From Chromera velia (lineage: Eukaryota > Sar > Chromeraceae): a stretch of 59,089 bases of DNA. Position 1 is the stretch's first letter, and each line of letters starts with the position of its first letter. Shown in pieces: positions 46,202 through 57,926 of this stretch. The stretch lies in assembly GCA_018398765.1 (NCBI GenBank), contig JAHBMJ010000587.1, positions 2,116-61,204 of the forward strand. The letters are read 5' to 3'. Below the pieces are notes generated by a model. It was not told the DNA's origin. It saw nothing but the letters and a program-made list of their open reading frames with translations, and searched no databases. Both the position numbers and the translations under genes were made by a program.

Positions 46202-46556
46202 ACAAGTGACTAAACACCTTTGCAAAGTTACAATGCCCTGCATATTCGCGAAAGTATATATGCATAGCGAGGAATGTTAGAATGAAAGAGAAAAAAGAAA
46301 ATTTGAATAAATGTAATCCTTCTGAATGATTAGAAGCTAGTTAAACTGTGTATGCTTTGACTGCTTTGCAATTTTTAAGTCCCACTGTCCCACTTTACCT
46401 TTGTATATTGAAATTCACACCTAGTCTGAAAACAACCCATCGTAGGGAGCTAAAATTTTGTATGGAGACTGGTTGTTGGCTGCCTAGTCTTAAACTGTGT
46501 GTACTACTCAGAAGTTCTGACTTGGGTCGATGTTTGAAACCAAATGTGACGTCCAC

Positions 46557-46952
46557 TTAAAGCTGAACTGCTTTTTTTTTGTGACGTCTGTTCATCCTAT
46601 CGATGAGTCTTTTGCAGTCTTCATCGCCCAGCTGAATAATGTCTCCAACAAAGCAACCACCTGGTAGGCCTTCAATTGTTCTGAACAGCGCTTGATGGTG
46701 TTCAGGATCAATTTTCATGACCGTCTGGACAGGGCAAGCGTCCGCCAATTCCTCTTTTGCGACCCTTCTGCTTTTTTTCTGTCTGTCCCGTTCTTCTTCA
46801 TTTTCTTGCCCCTTCACAAGCGTTGTCTTACCCTCGAGGTCGCACCGTCGAGCGTCTGCAACTGCTCCCTCTCGCATCTTTTCGGTCTTATTTCTACAGA
46901 CATCCCCACAGAAAGAAGAAAGGACACAGAGACAACGATTTTTTAGCTTCAA
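46557..46952 (-). CDS. Unrecognised small reading frame
   Basis: 131-codon minus frame, credible over its second half: EELADACPVQTVMKIDPEHH, FRTIEGLPGGCFVGDIIQLG, then CKRLIDRMNRRHKKKAVQL and TAA. The composition suggests a small nucleic-acid-binding or regulatory protein, or the last exon of a gene whose upstream exons are not seen. No family recognised. Confidence 0.4.
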   Translation of the reverse strand: MKLKNRCLCVLSSFCGDVCRNKTEKMREGAVADARRCDLEGKTTLVKGQENEEERDRQKKSRRVAKEELADACPVQTVMKIDPEHHQALFRTIEGLPGGCFVGDIIQLGDEDCKRLIDRMNRRHKKKAVQL

Positions 46953-47096
46953 TTAAGAAGAACGGGAAATCGTACCAATTCAAGCAAGACGCTTCGCGGA
47001 GCTCCAAAAAGTAGTCGCAGAGATTTGCGCTGCAAAGTTGTCTGAGAGATCAGCGAACCAGCGGTAAACTTTTTTTGGACTGGAGTCTACTTTATT

Positions 47097-47447
47097 TTAG
47101 TTAGTCCGTCGGCGAGAAAGTAAGAAATTCAGCTTAATCGAGGAGATAAAAGAGACTCGAACTGAGCATCTTTCGGTGGGTTTCGCGGTCATGCAGTCAA
47201 CAATCAATGCGTTTTCCTTCTTCAATAGAGAGGCAGTAAGGAGACTGAATGCTCCTGTCCCCCAGGATACCCTGAGGCCGCTGTCTTTTCCAAGAAGCCC
47301 TATGAACCTGAAGTCTGACTGGACAGCGACTCGGGGGTCTACAATCACCCCCGACCTCGGTATACTCAAGGACCGAGGCTGCCGAAGCCAAGCCAAACAA
47401 CAGAGGGAGAAGGAAACCCGCAAAGCATGACTGACTGTGTGCATGAA
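47097..47447 (-). CDS. Unrecognised reading frame with hydrophobic start
   Basis: ATG at 47447 opens MHTVSHALRVSFSLCCLAWL, signal-peptide-like, followed by PRSGVIVDPRVAVQSDFRF and LLKKENALIVDCMTAK, ending TAG at 47097. An opposite-strand frame of similar length overlaps (47176-47430), so strand assignment is uncertain. Confidence 0.35.
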   Translation of the reverse strand, partial: FMHTVSHALRVSFSLCCLAWLRQPRSLSIPRSGVIVDPRVAVQSDFRFIGLLGKDSGLRVSWGTGAFSLLTASLLKKENALIVDCMTAKPTERCSVRVSFISSIKLNFLLSRRRTN

Positions 47448-47678
47448 ACACTGAATGAAAATGCACTCCCCCGTCGACTGACCAGTTGAACGTAAGCTAC
47501 TCTCGGCACGCAAGCCGGAGGGAGAAATGACTACCACCCACACGAAAGATGACTTATTGGCTCGACGGCCTTGTTTGATCAGCGAAAACACAGGAGTGGC
47601 GTGCCTCTGCAATGCTCTGTCTGGATCTCAAACAGGGACCAGACTTCACTGCGCAGGCTCGCTACAATTTTCACTGAC

Positions 47679-49121
47679 CTGTTTTTTGCAGTGAGTTTCA
47701 TCAGGTCCTTTCGGTAGTCTGCAAACAGACAATGAAAGAAACACAGAGAATGTACGGGTGTTGACCGTGGGAGGGAGCAATAGATCAGCTGACAGTGTCC
47801 TGTGCCATGTCGTTTTGTACAATAGTGTGTAGGACTGTCTGTGTTGAAAGGTTGAGAAAGCGTACAAGTGGGAAACGCTCGCAACAAAAAATCCCAGTTC
47901 TCTGAAATCACTCAAAGTCTTTGTATTCACTGTCCCAACCACCAGCGTCGCTGCTAGTAGTCAGTTTCGCAGGTAAATTGAAACGAGCTTTTTTGCGTAT
48001 CTTGAAGAAAACAGCCAAAACAATCTGCTCCCATTCCCATATGAAGATTGGATTTCGTACCTGAGGAGTCTAGAGGCGGAGTCGTTCTGGTCGATGCACC
48101 TCCGGAAGATGCAAAGGACGAAAACGAACAAGGAGGTAGGGGAGGTGCGGGGGAAAAGGCAGAGGGCTGATTCCGTCCCCCCCAATTCTGCCAATTGCCT
48201 CCTTCTCCTCCTGTTCCATTCACGAGTCCATCAAACCCAGGCCCTCCCATCATTCTCCGCCCTCTGACGCCTTGAGGAGTCAGGAAAGGAGGAACTGAAG
48301 GATACCAACCTGGCCCATCCAATGGCTGCTGCTGGTCAGGGGGGCCGTAATGGCCGACATATGGGGGAGGAGGATTCGGGAATGGGAACTCTGAACGCTC
48401 TCCTGCTCCAGCCCCTTGGCGACGTCCAGTCTCTCTTTCTCTTTCTCTCTCTCCATCAGGAGGGGGCAAGGGTTCAGCAGCAGAAGGGGCAAACTGTAAA
48501 CCCGGCGGCCAGCTGGCCTCTCATCCCTGCAGAGGCAGAGGCTGGCTTTGGCTGGGCTCTCCAGCAGAAGTCTCCAGACACTCATACTGACCATGCGGCG
48601 GAATCTGCCCCCCATCTCCCCCGTAGCTGAGTCTTGGGTCTACTTGCATCATGCTCATATTCGTGCTGCTGTTCGGATTTCCATGCATACGCTGCTGCTG
48701 CCAGTGCAGCTGCTGGCGAGATGAACTCAAAGGGGAAGAATCCGAGACGGTCTCCGGCATGCCTTCATAAGCCGCAAGACTGGGCCCTGAAGGGGCAAGC
48801 GACCCCAATACCCCCCGCTCGATCCCCGAGTGGGCCCTCTGCCCAGCCCCGTGAGGGAGAGGAAGGGTGGATGACCCAGGGGTTGGGAAGAGAGAGGGCG
48901 CACCAGCGGGAGGAAGGGAAACAGAAGCACTTCCACTACCTCCACTTCCCTGAGCTGAGATTGCTCTGGCGCTGTTCTGTGGCGGCAAGTGTCCTCCTTC
49001 GCCTGTCACAGCGTGTGAGGAGGAGGCTGCAGAGAAAGGAAAAGGAAAAGGAAACTGCTCACTTCCCACCCTTAGGTGGTTTGACGGATCAGGCGGCTGC
49101 CTCCCGCCCCTTTCTCTTTCT
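47679..49121 (-). CDS. Pro/Ser/Gly-rich protein of unknown function (partial model)
   Basis: Minus-strand exon starting after TTTCAG at 49122 (Pro/Ser/Gly-rich, e.g. HSGIERGVLGSLAPSGPS, HWQQQRMHGNPNSSTNMS), continuing to 48061 (PPPPYVGHYGPPDQQQPL, PPLDSSG). An in-frame TGA at 48521 can be removed by a 72-base intron GTCAGT to GATGAG, although the better acceptor CTGCAG would shift the frame. Intron 47902-48060 then leads in phase to exon 47836-47901 (ENWDFLLRAFPTCTLSQ) and exon 47679-47718 (YRKDLMKLTAKNR). Both ends of the gene are unresolved. Low-complexity composition suggests a scaffold or RNA-binding accessory protein, but no domain is seen. Confidence 0.5.
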
Positions 49122-49359
49122 CTGAAACCACTCAAAGTCTTTGTATCGTTACCCGATCGACACGCCGACCGACAAGCATCACTAGTCAAACTTGAAGTAC
49201 GCAATTTTGCGTACCTCCAAGAAAATGGCCAACATCATCACTTGTATTGCTTTGAAACGATCCAAGCCGGGAAGGCTCGACAGAATGGAAACAAATCTCA
49301 CAGCAAGATTCTCCCTCCTTCTCCCTTCTCTCTCACTCACTTAGATGTGTGTTTCATCA

Positions 49360-49410
49360 CTAGTTTTCTACACTCACTCACTCACTCACTCACTCACTCT
49401 CTCACTCACC
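49360..49410. repeat. CACT tetranucleotide repeat
   Basis: ACTC/TCAC run; GTGA on the minus strand, the same unit found at donor sites elsewhere in the window. Confidence 0.85.
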
Positions 49411-49879
49411 CATGTTCTGTCGTAACTCGTCGAGGAACGCGCGTCTCTGTTCAAAATTTCATATTTCTTCTCGTCCTCCCGGCAGCTCCTCCAGTTCACC
49501 CCACTCGTAAAGACAGAGTTTTTTTTTTTACTGCAAACAACGAAGAGACAGACAGGCAGGCATGCAGAAATGAAATGAAAACGAAAGAAAGGAAGGACGG
49601 AAGGTGGCTGCTCCCAGAAAAAGGGAGGTGACCGGATCATGCGAAAACGCGTTGAAAGAACCAAGGAGTGAGGCTCAGCGAACAACTTTCGTGACAGAAA
49701 TCTGCGACGAGTCCGACCAAAGAAAGATGTGTGACAGATCGTCGCTGACAGATCGACGTGGAAGAGTGCAGAACACGTCAAGATTGCAAGAAGACCACCT
49801 TAATTGCAAGTAAATAGAGGGAGCGGGTTGAGGGCGAATTTATTTGCTTCTTTGGGGAAAGGCTCTCAAATCGCGTATA

Positions 49880-49935
49880 CATGTGTGTGAATGTGTGTGC
49901 GTGTGTGTATGTATGTGTGTGTGAGTGTGAGTGTG

Positions 49936-49977
<42 letters not shown>

Positions 49978-50082
49978 TGAGTGAGTGTTCACGAATATGT
50001 GTGAATGTGTGAATGTGTGAATGTGTGTGAGTGTGTGTGTGTGTGTGTGTGTGTACATGTGCGTGTGCGTGTGCGTGTCCGT

Positions 50083-50119
<37 letters not shown>
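49880..50119. repeat. TG-rich microsatellite
   Basis: Long GTGT/GTGA/GTGC run of about 240 bases. Confidence 0.95.
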
Positions 50120-50124
<5 letters not shown>

Positions 50125-50349
50125 TTACTGACTGGTTTTATTTCCCTTTAGTTTTTTGACGACGACCAAAAAGAAGATTACACGTTTCTTCTCTTCCGTT
50201 CCGTCGTGTTTGAAGTACAAGCTGTAAGTCTGCCCCTGTGCGCACACTTGCTCAATTGCCCAACGGACCACAGGTGCGTCCGGGTTTCTCTCTGTTTCCC
50301 TCTGCAGACGAAAAAGGGGGGCAAACGATTCGAGGACGTCCAACAAACT
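50125..50349 (-). CDS. Probable terminal exon, unknown protein
   Basis: The minus strand reads [40 protein letters not shown] and a hydrophobic/basic end ([18 protein letters not shown]), TAA at 50125. It starts after an acceptor-like GTCTTGAG at about 50350. The composition is clearly protein-like; upstream exons were not found. Confidence 0.5.
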   Translation of the reverse strand, partial: SLLDVLESFAPLFRLQRETERNPDAPVVRWAIEQVCAQGQTYSLYFKHDGTEEKKRVIFFLVVVKKLKGNKTSQ

Positions 50350-50352
50350 CAA

Positions 50353-51447
50353 GACGACAGTGTACGATTGCTAGACTAAGTGCATGAACGCATCCAAAAA
50401 ATGAGACGAAGAGACCTTAACAAACACAGATTGTCTTTCTTCGGACATTCGATCAGATGCACATGATCGAAATGGGAAGCATGCCATGAGGATTTGCCCT
50501 ATATATGCACGTACAGGAACCTGGGGTCCACAGGGGATCTGCTTTTCCATTTCTGCAGTGAACTGCAGCTTAGTCTACAGTATTTGCCATCGTGTCTTTT
50601 CTTTTCTCTTTGTTTCCACCTTGCTGAATTTTGACTTCAAGGGGGGGATAACAGGGTGATGTTGGAGCCACATGCATGCACATAAAGCATCTCGCTGCTA
50701 CCTGTGCATTCATTTTGTGCAATTCTTGTCTTTCTGTGAGACTAGCTCCAGTGAGGGATCTGACTCCCCTGACCCAGGCTGCATGTAACCTAGCTGCTTT
50801 CCGTACATTTCCCGCCCCAACGTACACGTCTACGAATGTACTATAGTATCATTCACTTACCTCAGTTTTCGCCGCCGTGGTTTGCCTGAGGCCGTAGCCG
50901 GTCCGCGTGGCCGGAAAGAAGCCGGTTTTTCTCTGCAGAGATCAAGAACAGAAGAGAGGAGAGAGGTACAAAAGTGTGTGATCGCAAGTGTTGCAATGCC
51001 TGGTCAAGGGGTGTCCCAGAGGAAACCCATTGACAAGATGGTGCGTACGTGTGTGCAGAGGATTGCCTCGTCGATCCATGAGGGCCCTGTGCACACTGCG
51101 AGGTGATTCAGATGAAAGGGGGATGCGCGATGAAGATTCTGAAAGATTTTAGAAGGAAGAAACGCCGGAAGGAGGGAAGGAAAGAGAGGGGTCTGACAAA
51201 GGGAGGTCGCATCGGCTTCAAAGGGGAAAAAGGAGTGCCACGATGCATATATGGTGGTGGATGCTGTGGAATGACTTCTTTTGAAAATGGATCCATGGAC
51301 AAAGCTAGTTCCCCTCCTAGACCATTGGCAAGCACAAGAGACAGACAGACTGAGCAAAACACAGCGAAAAACAGTCAAAAGAAAGATCTCAACAGCCACA
51401 GTCAACGACTTCAACAGAGAAGCTAGCTAGACCAGAGAGAACTACAA
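50353..51447. other. Region without a firm gene
   Basis: Contains a short plus frame with ATG at 50997 (MPGQGVSQRKPIDKMVRT, stop 51106) that may be an exon, and a minus frame at 50570-50827. Neither can be supported further. Confidence 0.35.
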
Positions 51448-51879
51448 TCAACCAGCTGGTTTTCGACTGACCACCTGTGCTAACGCTTCTGAAAGAATGC
51501 CTTGCGTTGTCAGCGAGTCCAGTGCACTCCAGTTCTTCACTACTTGGTCTGCAAAAGCTACTGCCACCCTTATTCCGAGCTCAGCTTCTTCTTGGGGGAT
51601 TTTTTGTGCACTGAGAAGGGATTGGAGGGCTGCTTGTGTCTGCTCTGCTGATGGAAGGGGAGCACCAGCAGGCATTGGTTCGGAAGTGATGCTTTCGAGG
51701 AGCTGTCCTTCTCTGAATAGGGAAAAGTGTTTGGTGATGTTCTTATTCGGGACATTGTACCTGACGCACAGGTTCGCCTTGTCCACACAAAGTCCGGTGA
51801 CTGTTGGGTTGATCTTCAGGCGCTCTGCTTGCAGTCTTCCAGACAGAGCACCCATGTGAATATGTGCGGGTTGATGCAT
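51448..51879 (-). CDS. Small single-exon protein, unknown function
   Basis: ATG at 51879, 143 codons, TGA at 51448. Reads MHQPAHIHMGALSGRLQAER, a central stretch VRYNVPNKNITKHFSLF, and a helical C-terminus (ALQSLLSAQKIPQEEAELGI, ALDSLTTQGILSEALAQVV). Regular heptad-like spacing suggests a helical bundle. No family recognised and no signal peptide. The ATG is the first in frame. Confidence 0.5.
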   Translation of the reverse strand: MHQPAHIHMGALSGRLQAERLKINPTVTGLCVDKANLCVRYNVPNKNITKHFSLFREGQLLESITSEPMPAGAPLPSAEQTQAALQSLLSAQKIPQEEAELGIRVAVAFADQVVKNWSALDSLTTQGILSEALAQVVSRKPAG

Positions 51880-51978
51880 GGTGGATCGGATGACTTAATA
51901 GACGAAAGCAAGGATTTCACTCACACAGCTGCAGACTCCGGCATGCTCCGGAATGCAGAAGAGCGTTCGCGGAGCTGC

Positions 51979-51979
<1 letters not shown>

Positions 51980-52014
<35 letters not shown>

Positions 52015-52195
52015 TGGGCGACTGCATGTGTGGCGATTGTACAGACGAAAGGGAATCGGCAGCCAATATACATCCCCATTGTGTCGCCAATCCTAGCACC
52101 AATCCCCATCGATCGACGTATATCGATAGTTATATAGCTCGAGGCGTCGATCGTACATCATGCAAGAGAAGTTAATATATATATATATATATATA
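51980..52195. repeat. (AT)n tracts
   Basis: AT runs at about 51980-52014 and 52172-52196, around sequence without a gene. Confidence 0.9.
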
Positions 52196-52498
52196 TGCGC
52201 GTTTATTCATAATTGATCTGTATTCATAATTGATCTTTGCGCGCGCGGAGCATCACCCCTGACATGAACCTGCATGCATGCGCATGCTTGCATGAACGTG
52301 CATCATTGACTCGTCTTCACAGGCCATGCAGGGGCCCATGCACCACCACCAAGTCGTGCTTTGGCCCGGCAGTCATTACAGGGCGATTTTGAATCTCTGG
52401 TATGGAAGAACATCACCTCTTTACAGGCAGCAAATTGCGAGCAATGCCGAAGTTGGCCCGCAACAATCTGCAGCATATATACCTATATATTCATTCAT

Positions 52499-52783
52499 TC
52501 ATTCATTCATAGCGCGCGTGCGCTCACGCTTTCCGGGCCATCTCTCGAGCTGCCCCCCAGTTAGAACCGTTGCGACGTGTGCGCAGAACGAACAAGAAGC
52601 GTCAGATATGCGGCAGGTCTCCACAAGATCCTGGCTGGGTGCGTTTGCCTGTGAAATAGAATCCTGATCTTCCTCTTGTCCGAGTTCGGGGTCTTCAAAG
52701 GTTTCATCGTTTCGGTATAATCTGCAGCTTTCAAGGTCAGTCAAATTTTTGAATTGTGAAAGAACGTGACTGGAACAGAACAT
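52499..52783 (-). CDS. Unrecognised small reading frame
   Basis: 94-codon minus frame reading VLSQFKNLTDLESCRLYRND, ETFEDPELGQEEDQDS and ASCSFCAHVATVLTGG. Acidic with several Cys. Possibly an exon of a larger gene; no splice partners found. Confidence 0.35.
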   Translation of the reverse strand: MFCSSHVLSQFKNLTDLESCRLYRNDETFEDPELGQEEDQDSISQANAPSQDLVETCRISDASCSFCAHVATVLTGGQLERWPGKRERTRAMNE

Positions 52784-53295
52784 CTGTCGCTCTTCGATGC
52801 ACCCTATCTCACTTTGTATGGTTTGTCCTCTAGATTGCTCTCATTTTGCTTGGTTCGCATGATCATTTTTGTTTGCATCGTTAGAGGTCTGGGACAGTCG
52901 CATGCGTGACTCGATTCTAGACAACATATAATTGATTGTGTTTGTCTTTGTGTCTGCCTACCCGTGTGCCTCCCTGTCCATCAGACTATGGCGCCAATAG
53001 TGGATAACAACAGAGCGCAACAGAGTCGGGCAGACTCTGGGACGGGACGTCAGTGTAGAAAAGATGGATGGGTCAGTCAAAGATGTTTATATACACAGAC
53101 ATCAGCATGCAGAACCTGCCTGCACACACAGAGACCCCATTGCAACAGCCACTCCTGCATGTGCTGCAGCTAAGTGCAGACATTCAAACTCTGTATCCAG
53201 GTTGACCGGCACAGCTTCCTCACGGCCTTGAAGGAATGAATATGAATGAAATGGACTCTTCCATACAGATATCTGAAGGTTCTGTCTGAGCTTTC

Positions 53296-56200
53296 ATGAA
53301 GCAATGCACCGATGTGACTGCGTTCAGCCCAGAGAGATTTGAGGTCCTCCTTGAAGTGTGCCGGAAGAATGGGTACTGGAAGAATGATTCTCCTCAGTGC
53401 CTCCTCTCGTGGATGTTCGGGAAGGGCTTCTCAGTTGAACTTCCTGAAGTCGCAAAAATGATGTCAGTCAGCTTGCACATTTGTTGTGACACTCATGCAC
53501 AGTGCGTCTGTTGTGTAAATGCCAGAGCACACGTACGGTCTCTGCTTTGTTTCGTCCAGTACTCTCAGTTGATTTCTGAACTGTCTTGTTTTCCTTCAAT
53601 GGATGCAGGTTTTCTTTTCTACCATCTGTATGAAAGAAAATGCATGCATAGTTGATACACGAACCGCTTTGTTTTCCTTCAATGGATGCAGGTTTTCTTT
53701 TCTACCATCTGTATGAAAGAAAATGCATGCACAGTTGATATACGAACCGTTTTGTTTTCCTTCAATGGATGCAGATTTTCTTTTCTACCATACAGAAAAA
53801 GAATTCTGTATAAAAGAAAATGCATAGTACACATTTGATATACGAACCGTTTTGTTTTCCTTCAATGGATGCAGATTTTCTTTTCCACCATACAGAAAAA
53901 GAATTCTGTATGAAAGAAAATACATGCATAGGTGATATACGAACCGTTTTGTTTTCCTTCAATGGATGCAGATTTTCAAGGTTTCAGGAGAGTATAATAG
54001 CAAAAGGGAAGGCGAACCTCAAGTTTGCTCTCGATTGGGCAATCAACGCCCCTGTTCTTCCCCCGACAAACCTGCAACCTCTTCCCGGCAGCCTTCCTGT
54101 AGCTGTTGACTGTAGGGTAAGCCGATGTTCATTCCTGCATGCATGTACAAGCAAGTATGTTGTTCCGAAGAAAAAGAAAATTAAAGAAGAATGAAGGGCA
54201 CGAAGCTGCAAGAAGCTCTTCGCTTGGCACGGTCTTATCTTCGGTCTGACTGAGATACCAAGTTTCAGAGTGGCAGACCATGAAAGCTGAAGCTGCCAGT
54301 GGACGTCTGTCAGTGACCTCTGATTCAGATCAAACATCTGTCAACGAATCGGACCCCCATTTAATTGATCTTCGTGCAGGTATCTCCGGGTGGAGGTCCT
54401 GGCCTTGCTGCATGCGTTCAAGATGACTGACGGTCAGCAAGGTTGAGGTGGCATGGAGAGAGGTTGCACGAACATCTGTTCAGACGAGACTGTGGGTCTT
54501 TCTCACGCACAAAAGAGTCCGAGCAAAGCAAGCGCAAGCCTGAGTAACTGTTCCATTCATCTTCGGTCCTCATCTGCAAACTGCATATGTCTTGTCTTCC
54601 CCTTTTCGCCTCGAAAAACACATGCAGGATCGCATCTGCACGCTGCATGAATCTCTAGCAGGCACTGTGCAGTGGTACAACTTGTAGGGATCAAGAACAA
54701 GACACCGGCTGTCTTCTTCGTAAGAGAGTTTCCACTCATTTCCCACGACACATTTCCACCTTCTCTTGTTCCGTGAAACCGATTCCCCCTGCACACTCTC
54801 CACAACTCAACGGCGCGCGTGTGTGTGTGTGTGTGTGCAGTAAATACGTGGAGAGGAAGTACAAGAGTGGGATCTTCGCTGCTATGGTTGGTTGGTTGGT
54901 GGGTGGGTTGGTTGCTGTGCTTCGATCACGTTCCTGCATGGAGTCCTACTCAGGCTTCCTTCCGCTAGTCTTTGAAATTAATTCCTTTTTTTGTGGTCTT
55001 CTCCCTGATCCTTCTCTTTGCCTGGCTGTGCGGCTGTCTCTCTTGGCCTTCCTTTCTTTTCCCTCTCCTCGCCTGTATCTCTTAGAATAGTCTCTATCTT
55101 CAGGAGAACCTCTGTATGCCGATTTTGAGTCTCCCAGTCTCCGTTTTCCATCGCACCCGAGTGCCTTGATGCGCAGAACGCGCGTATCATATATAGGGCG
55201 ATGAGTTTGATCCTGAATTCTCTGACGCTCTATCTATGCCTTCTTTGCATTCTCCGGCCGGTGCCCCTGCTCATACGCATGAATGCATACATGCAGCTGA
55301 AGCCCCCAACCCGATTTTGGCACCCCCCGGGGGCCGGGTGGGTACGAGACTCCAGAGTTCAGGCTGGATCGCAAGCTGGGGGTGCCAATGAGGCAGATGA
55401 CGGTCCCGGCGAGCCTGAAAGGAGCTGCTGGAGTCTCCATTCTCAGGAATGAAGACGCGACAAAGTTCTCTGGAAAGTCAGTCGATAACACAAACATCTG
55501 ATTCAAGTAGTCTGTAAGTCAACATACGTCAACAGATTCATTCGCTTAGCAGAATACTGGATGAGTCAACCTTGGCACACAGACCTGGCAGTCGACTCAG
55601 AGATATCCACACACAGTAGTGTGCGCACGCGCACCCTCTCCCAGAGAATTCAGAGAGCGGAAGAGAGAACCAGCAGACCGACCGGCCCGCATGGTGGTGA
55701 CTGTAATTGAAATGCGCCTTTCCTCCACCCCCAGCCCCCTTCTGTGTATGCGGAGCTGATACAATTGATAAGGAATGCCGATGGGTTGAAGAAATTTCAA
55801 GAGCATTATGATGCATGCATGAGTGGCTGTTTGCAGAACCATCAGAGACTACAAGGAGGTGGCTGAGAAGTTGGCAGAGGGGACTAGGAGGGGAGCGGAG
55901 GAGAAGAAGAAGAAGAGAGACAGCGGAGAGATGCCCGTGGAAGAAATCGAGAGGAGTTTCTGGAATTTGGTACGTCGGTCTGTCCCCCCTTGTTTTTGTC
56001 TGCTCATGAATTACCTTCACATCGTTAATTCTTGTCGATCCCCCCCCCAGCTTCTCATTGCATTCTATCATTTCGACCAGATTGCTTGTGAACATTCATG
56101 AAGCCTCACGCGCATGCATGAATAGCTGATCAATGCATTTACGCATTTTTTCGTTTCTGTTTCTCACAGACAAAACCCTTTTTTCTTTTCATGCGCATAA

Positions 56201-56667
56201 AGTAGCCTGCATGCATTCATTCATTTCAGCTAACGTCAATTCTTCTTCTCTCCTTGTCTGCGTGCTGGCCCTCCAAAGATGCACGTGCGTGAGCGTGCAG
56301 CCCTCCTTGGTCGGAACGGCGCGGGACCGGATGCTGGTGTACGCGGCAGACGACGGTGGGGGCTCTTTCTTTGACAAGAAGACGCCCCCCTTCTCATTTG
56401 AGAACATGCCGGGGGATCTCCTGAGGAAGCTGCCCTCTGTGCCTGGGGTGAAAACTCCCTACGGCTACGTTGGTCAGTGAGTCAGTCAGCTGTCTCTTTC
56501 TGTCAATGTTTAGAAACGAGGAACGTTCTTTTCTCTGTCTCTCTTACTCGAAATTTCCCCTTTCTATGTCGCTTTCTTTCTTTTCGTTTCTTTTCTTTTC
56601 TTTTTTTCTTTCTTTCTTTTCTTTCTTTCTATCTTTCTTTCTTTCTTTCTTTCCTTCCTTCCTTCCT

Positions 56668-56698
<31 letters not shown>

Positions 56699-57893
56699 GT
56701 CTCCTTCGTTTTTTCGTCTCGTAGTCTCTGCACAGCTGTCCTCTCCAAACGATCGCTCTGTCCAGTGCCGCCTTTCTTCTTTCCCTTTTGCGTACCCTCG
56801 CCAGCTCATTCAATGAATCGTCACTCGATCGGTCGACCTGGCTGGGCTGGTATTGCAGGCATGTGGAGAACCTGCTTTGCGTGGCATAAGGAGGTCAGCC
56901 AGAAGGGGGTGGTGGCTGTGTTCAACTGGATTTGACAAACTGTGTAGTGATCATTGGTCTCTCTCTAATTAACTCTCCTTCGGTTTTTCTCGATCTCTCT
57001 CTGTTTCTCCGTTTGCGTGCTTTATTGTGCTTTGTCCGTTGCCTTCGGTTCTTTGCACACCCAGGCAGCATCTGCTTTGTTGCCACTCTCTCCATCCGAT
57101 TCTTGTTTTTTCTTTGTCAGCGTCCACTTTGAGGTGCTTTCCTGCTGAAAACCCGTCATGCAAGAACACACGCATGAAGAAAAATTAGGAATCATTCGCG
57201 TTAATTGTTTTCCCTCCACGAGAGACGGGGTGTCCTTCCATGCATTTGTTTGAAGGTGCCTGCATGAATGCACGTCCTTTCAAATGTGGAAGTGTGTCAC
57301 TGAACTGACTATGTGTATGTGCAGGATATGGACCTGCCCTCCGCCAACTGTCTCCATCATGGCGCGTGCAAGTGAGTGAGTGAGTGAGTGAGTGGGTGGG
57401 TGGGTGGGTGGTTGGGTGGGTGAAGGCCTTGCAGAAGGGAAATGAGTCAGCCAGGAAAAGAGCGTCCGATCAAAGAACGAAGCAGAGGAAGCCGTCGAGA
57501 GGGCCGGTCCAATAGTGGGTGCACAAAGAGAGAATTGCATGAGGTGACCCGGCGGATGGATTTCAGAAGTATTTACTTGAGTGAGCAAGGACGTTCTTGG
57601 TCCCTCCAGGTGTGATTGGAGGATGCTTGGATGCTTATTCGCTTTCTGTCTGTGTGCCGTCTTTTTTTCAGTTCAAGTACCTTCTTTCAAATATTCGGGT
57701 CCTCAATATTAATCATTTCCCCGCTCCCTCTTTGTGTTATTGGGCGCTCGGTATTGATTTGTCGGCTCTTTTGTGTATGTGTGTGTGTGTGCGTGTGTGT
57801 GTGTGTGTGTGTATGTGTGTATGTGTGTATGTGTGTGTGTGTGTGTGTGTGTATGTGTGTGTGTGTATGTGCATGCGTGCGTGCGTGCGTGCG

Positions 57894-57926
<33 letters not shown>

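Noticed and set aside
47176..47430. Plus-strand frame of 84 codons opposite the 47.1-47.45 kb minus frame
   Set aside because: Only one strand is likely to be coding; the minus frame has a signal-peptide-like start and is longer, so the plus frame was not listed.
56544..56813. Lys/Glu/Arg-rich minus frame and Phe/Leu/Ser-rich plus frames around 56.6 kb
   Set aside because: They come from the TTTC repeat in an intron of the JmjC gene.
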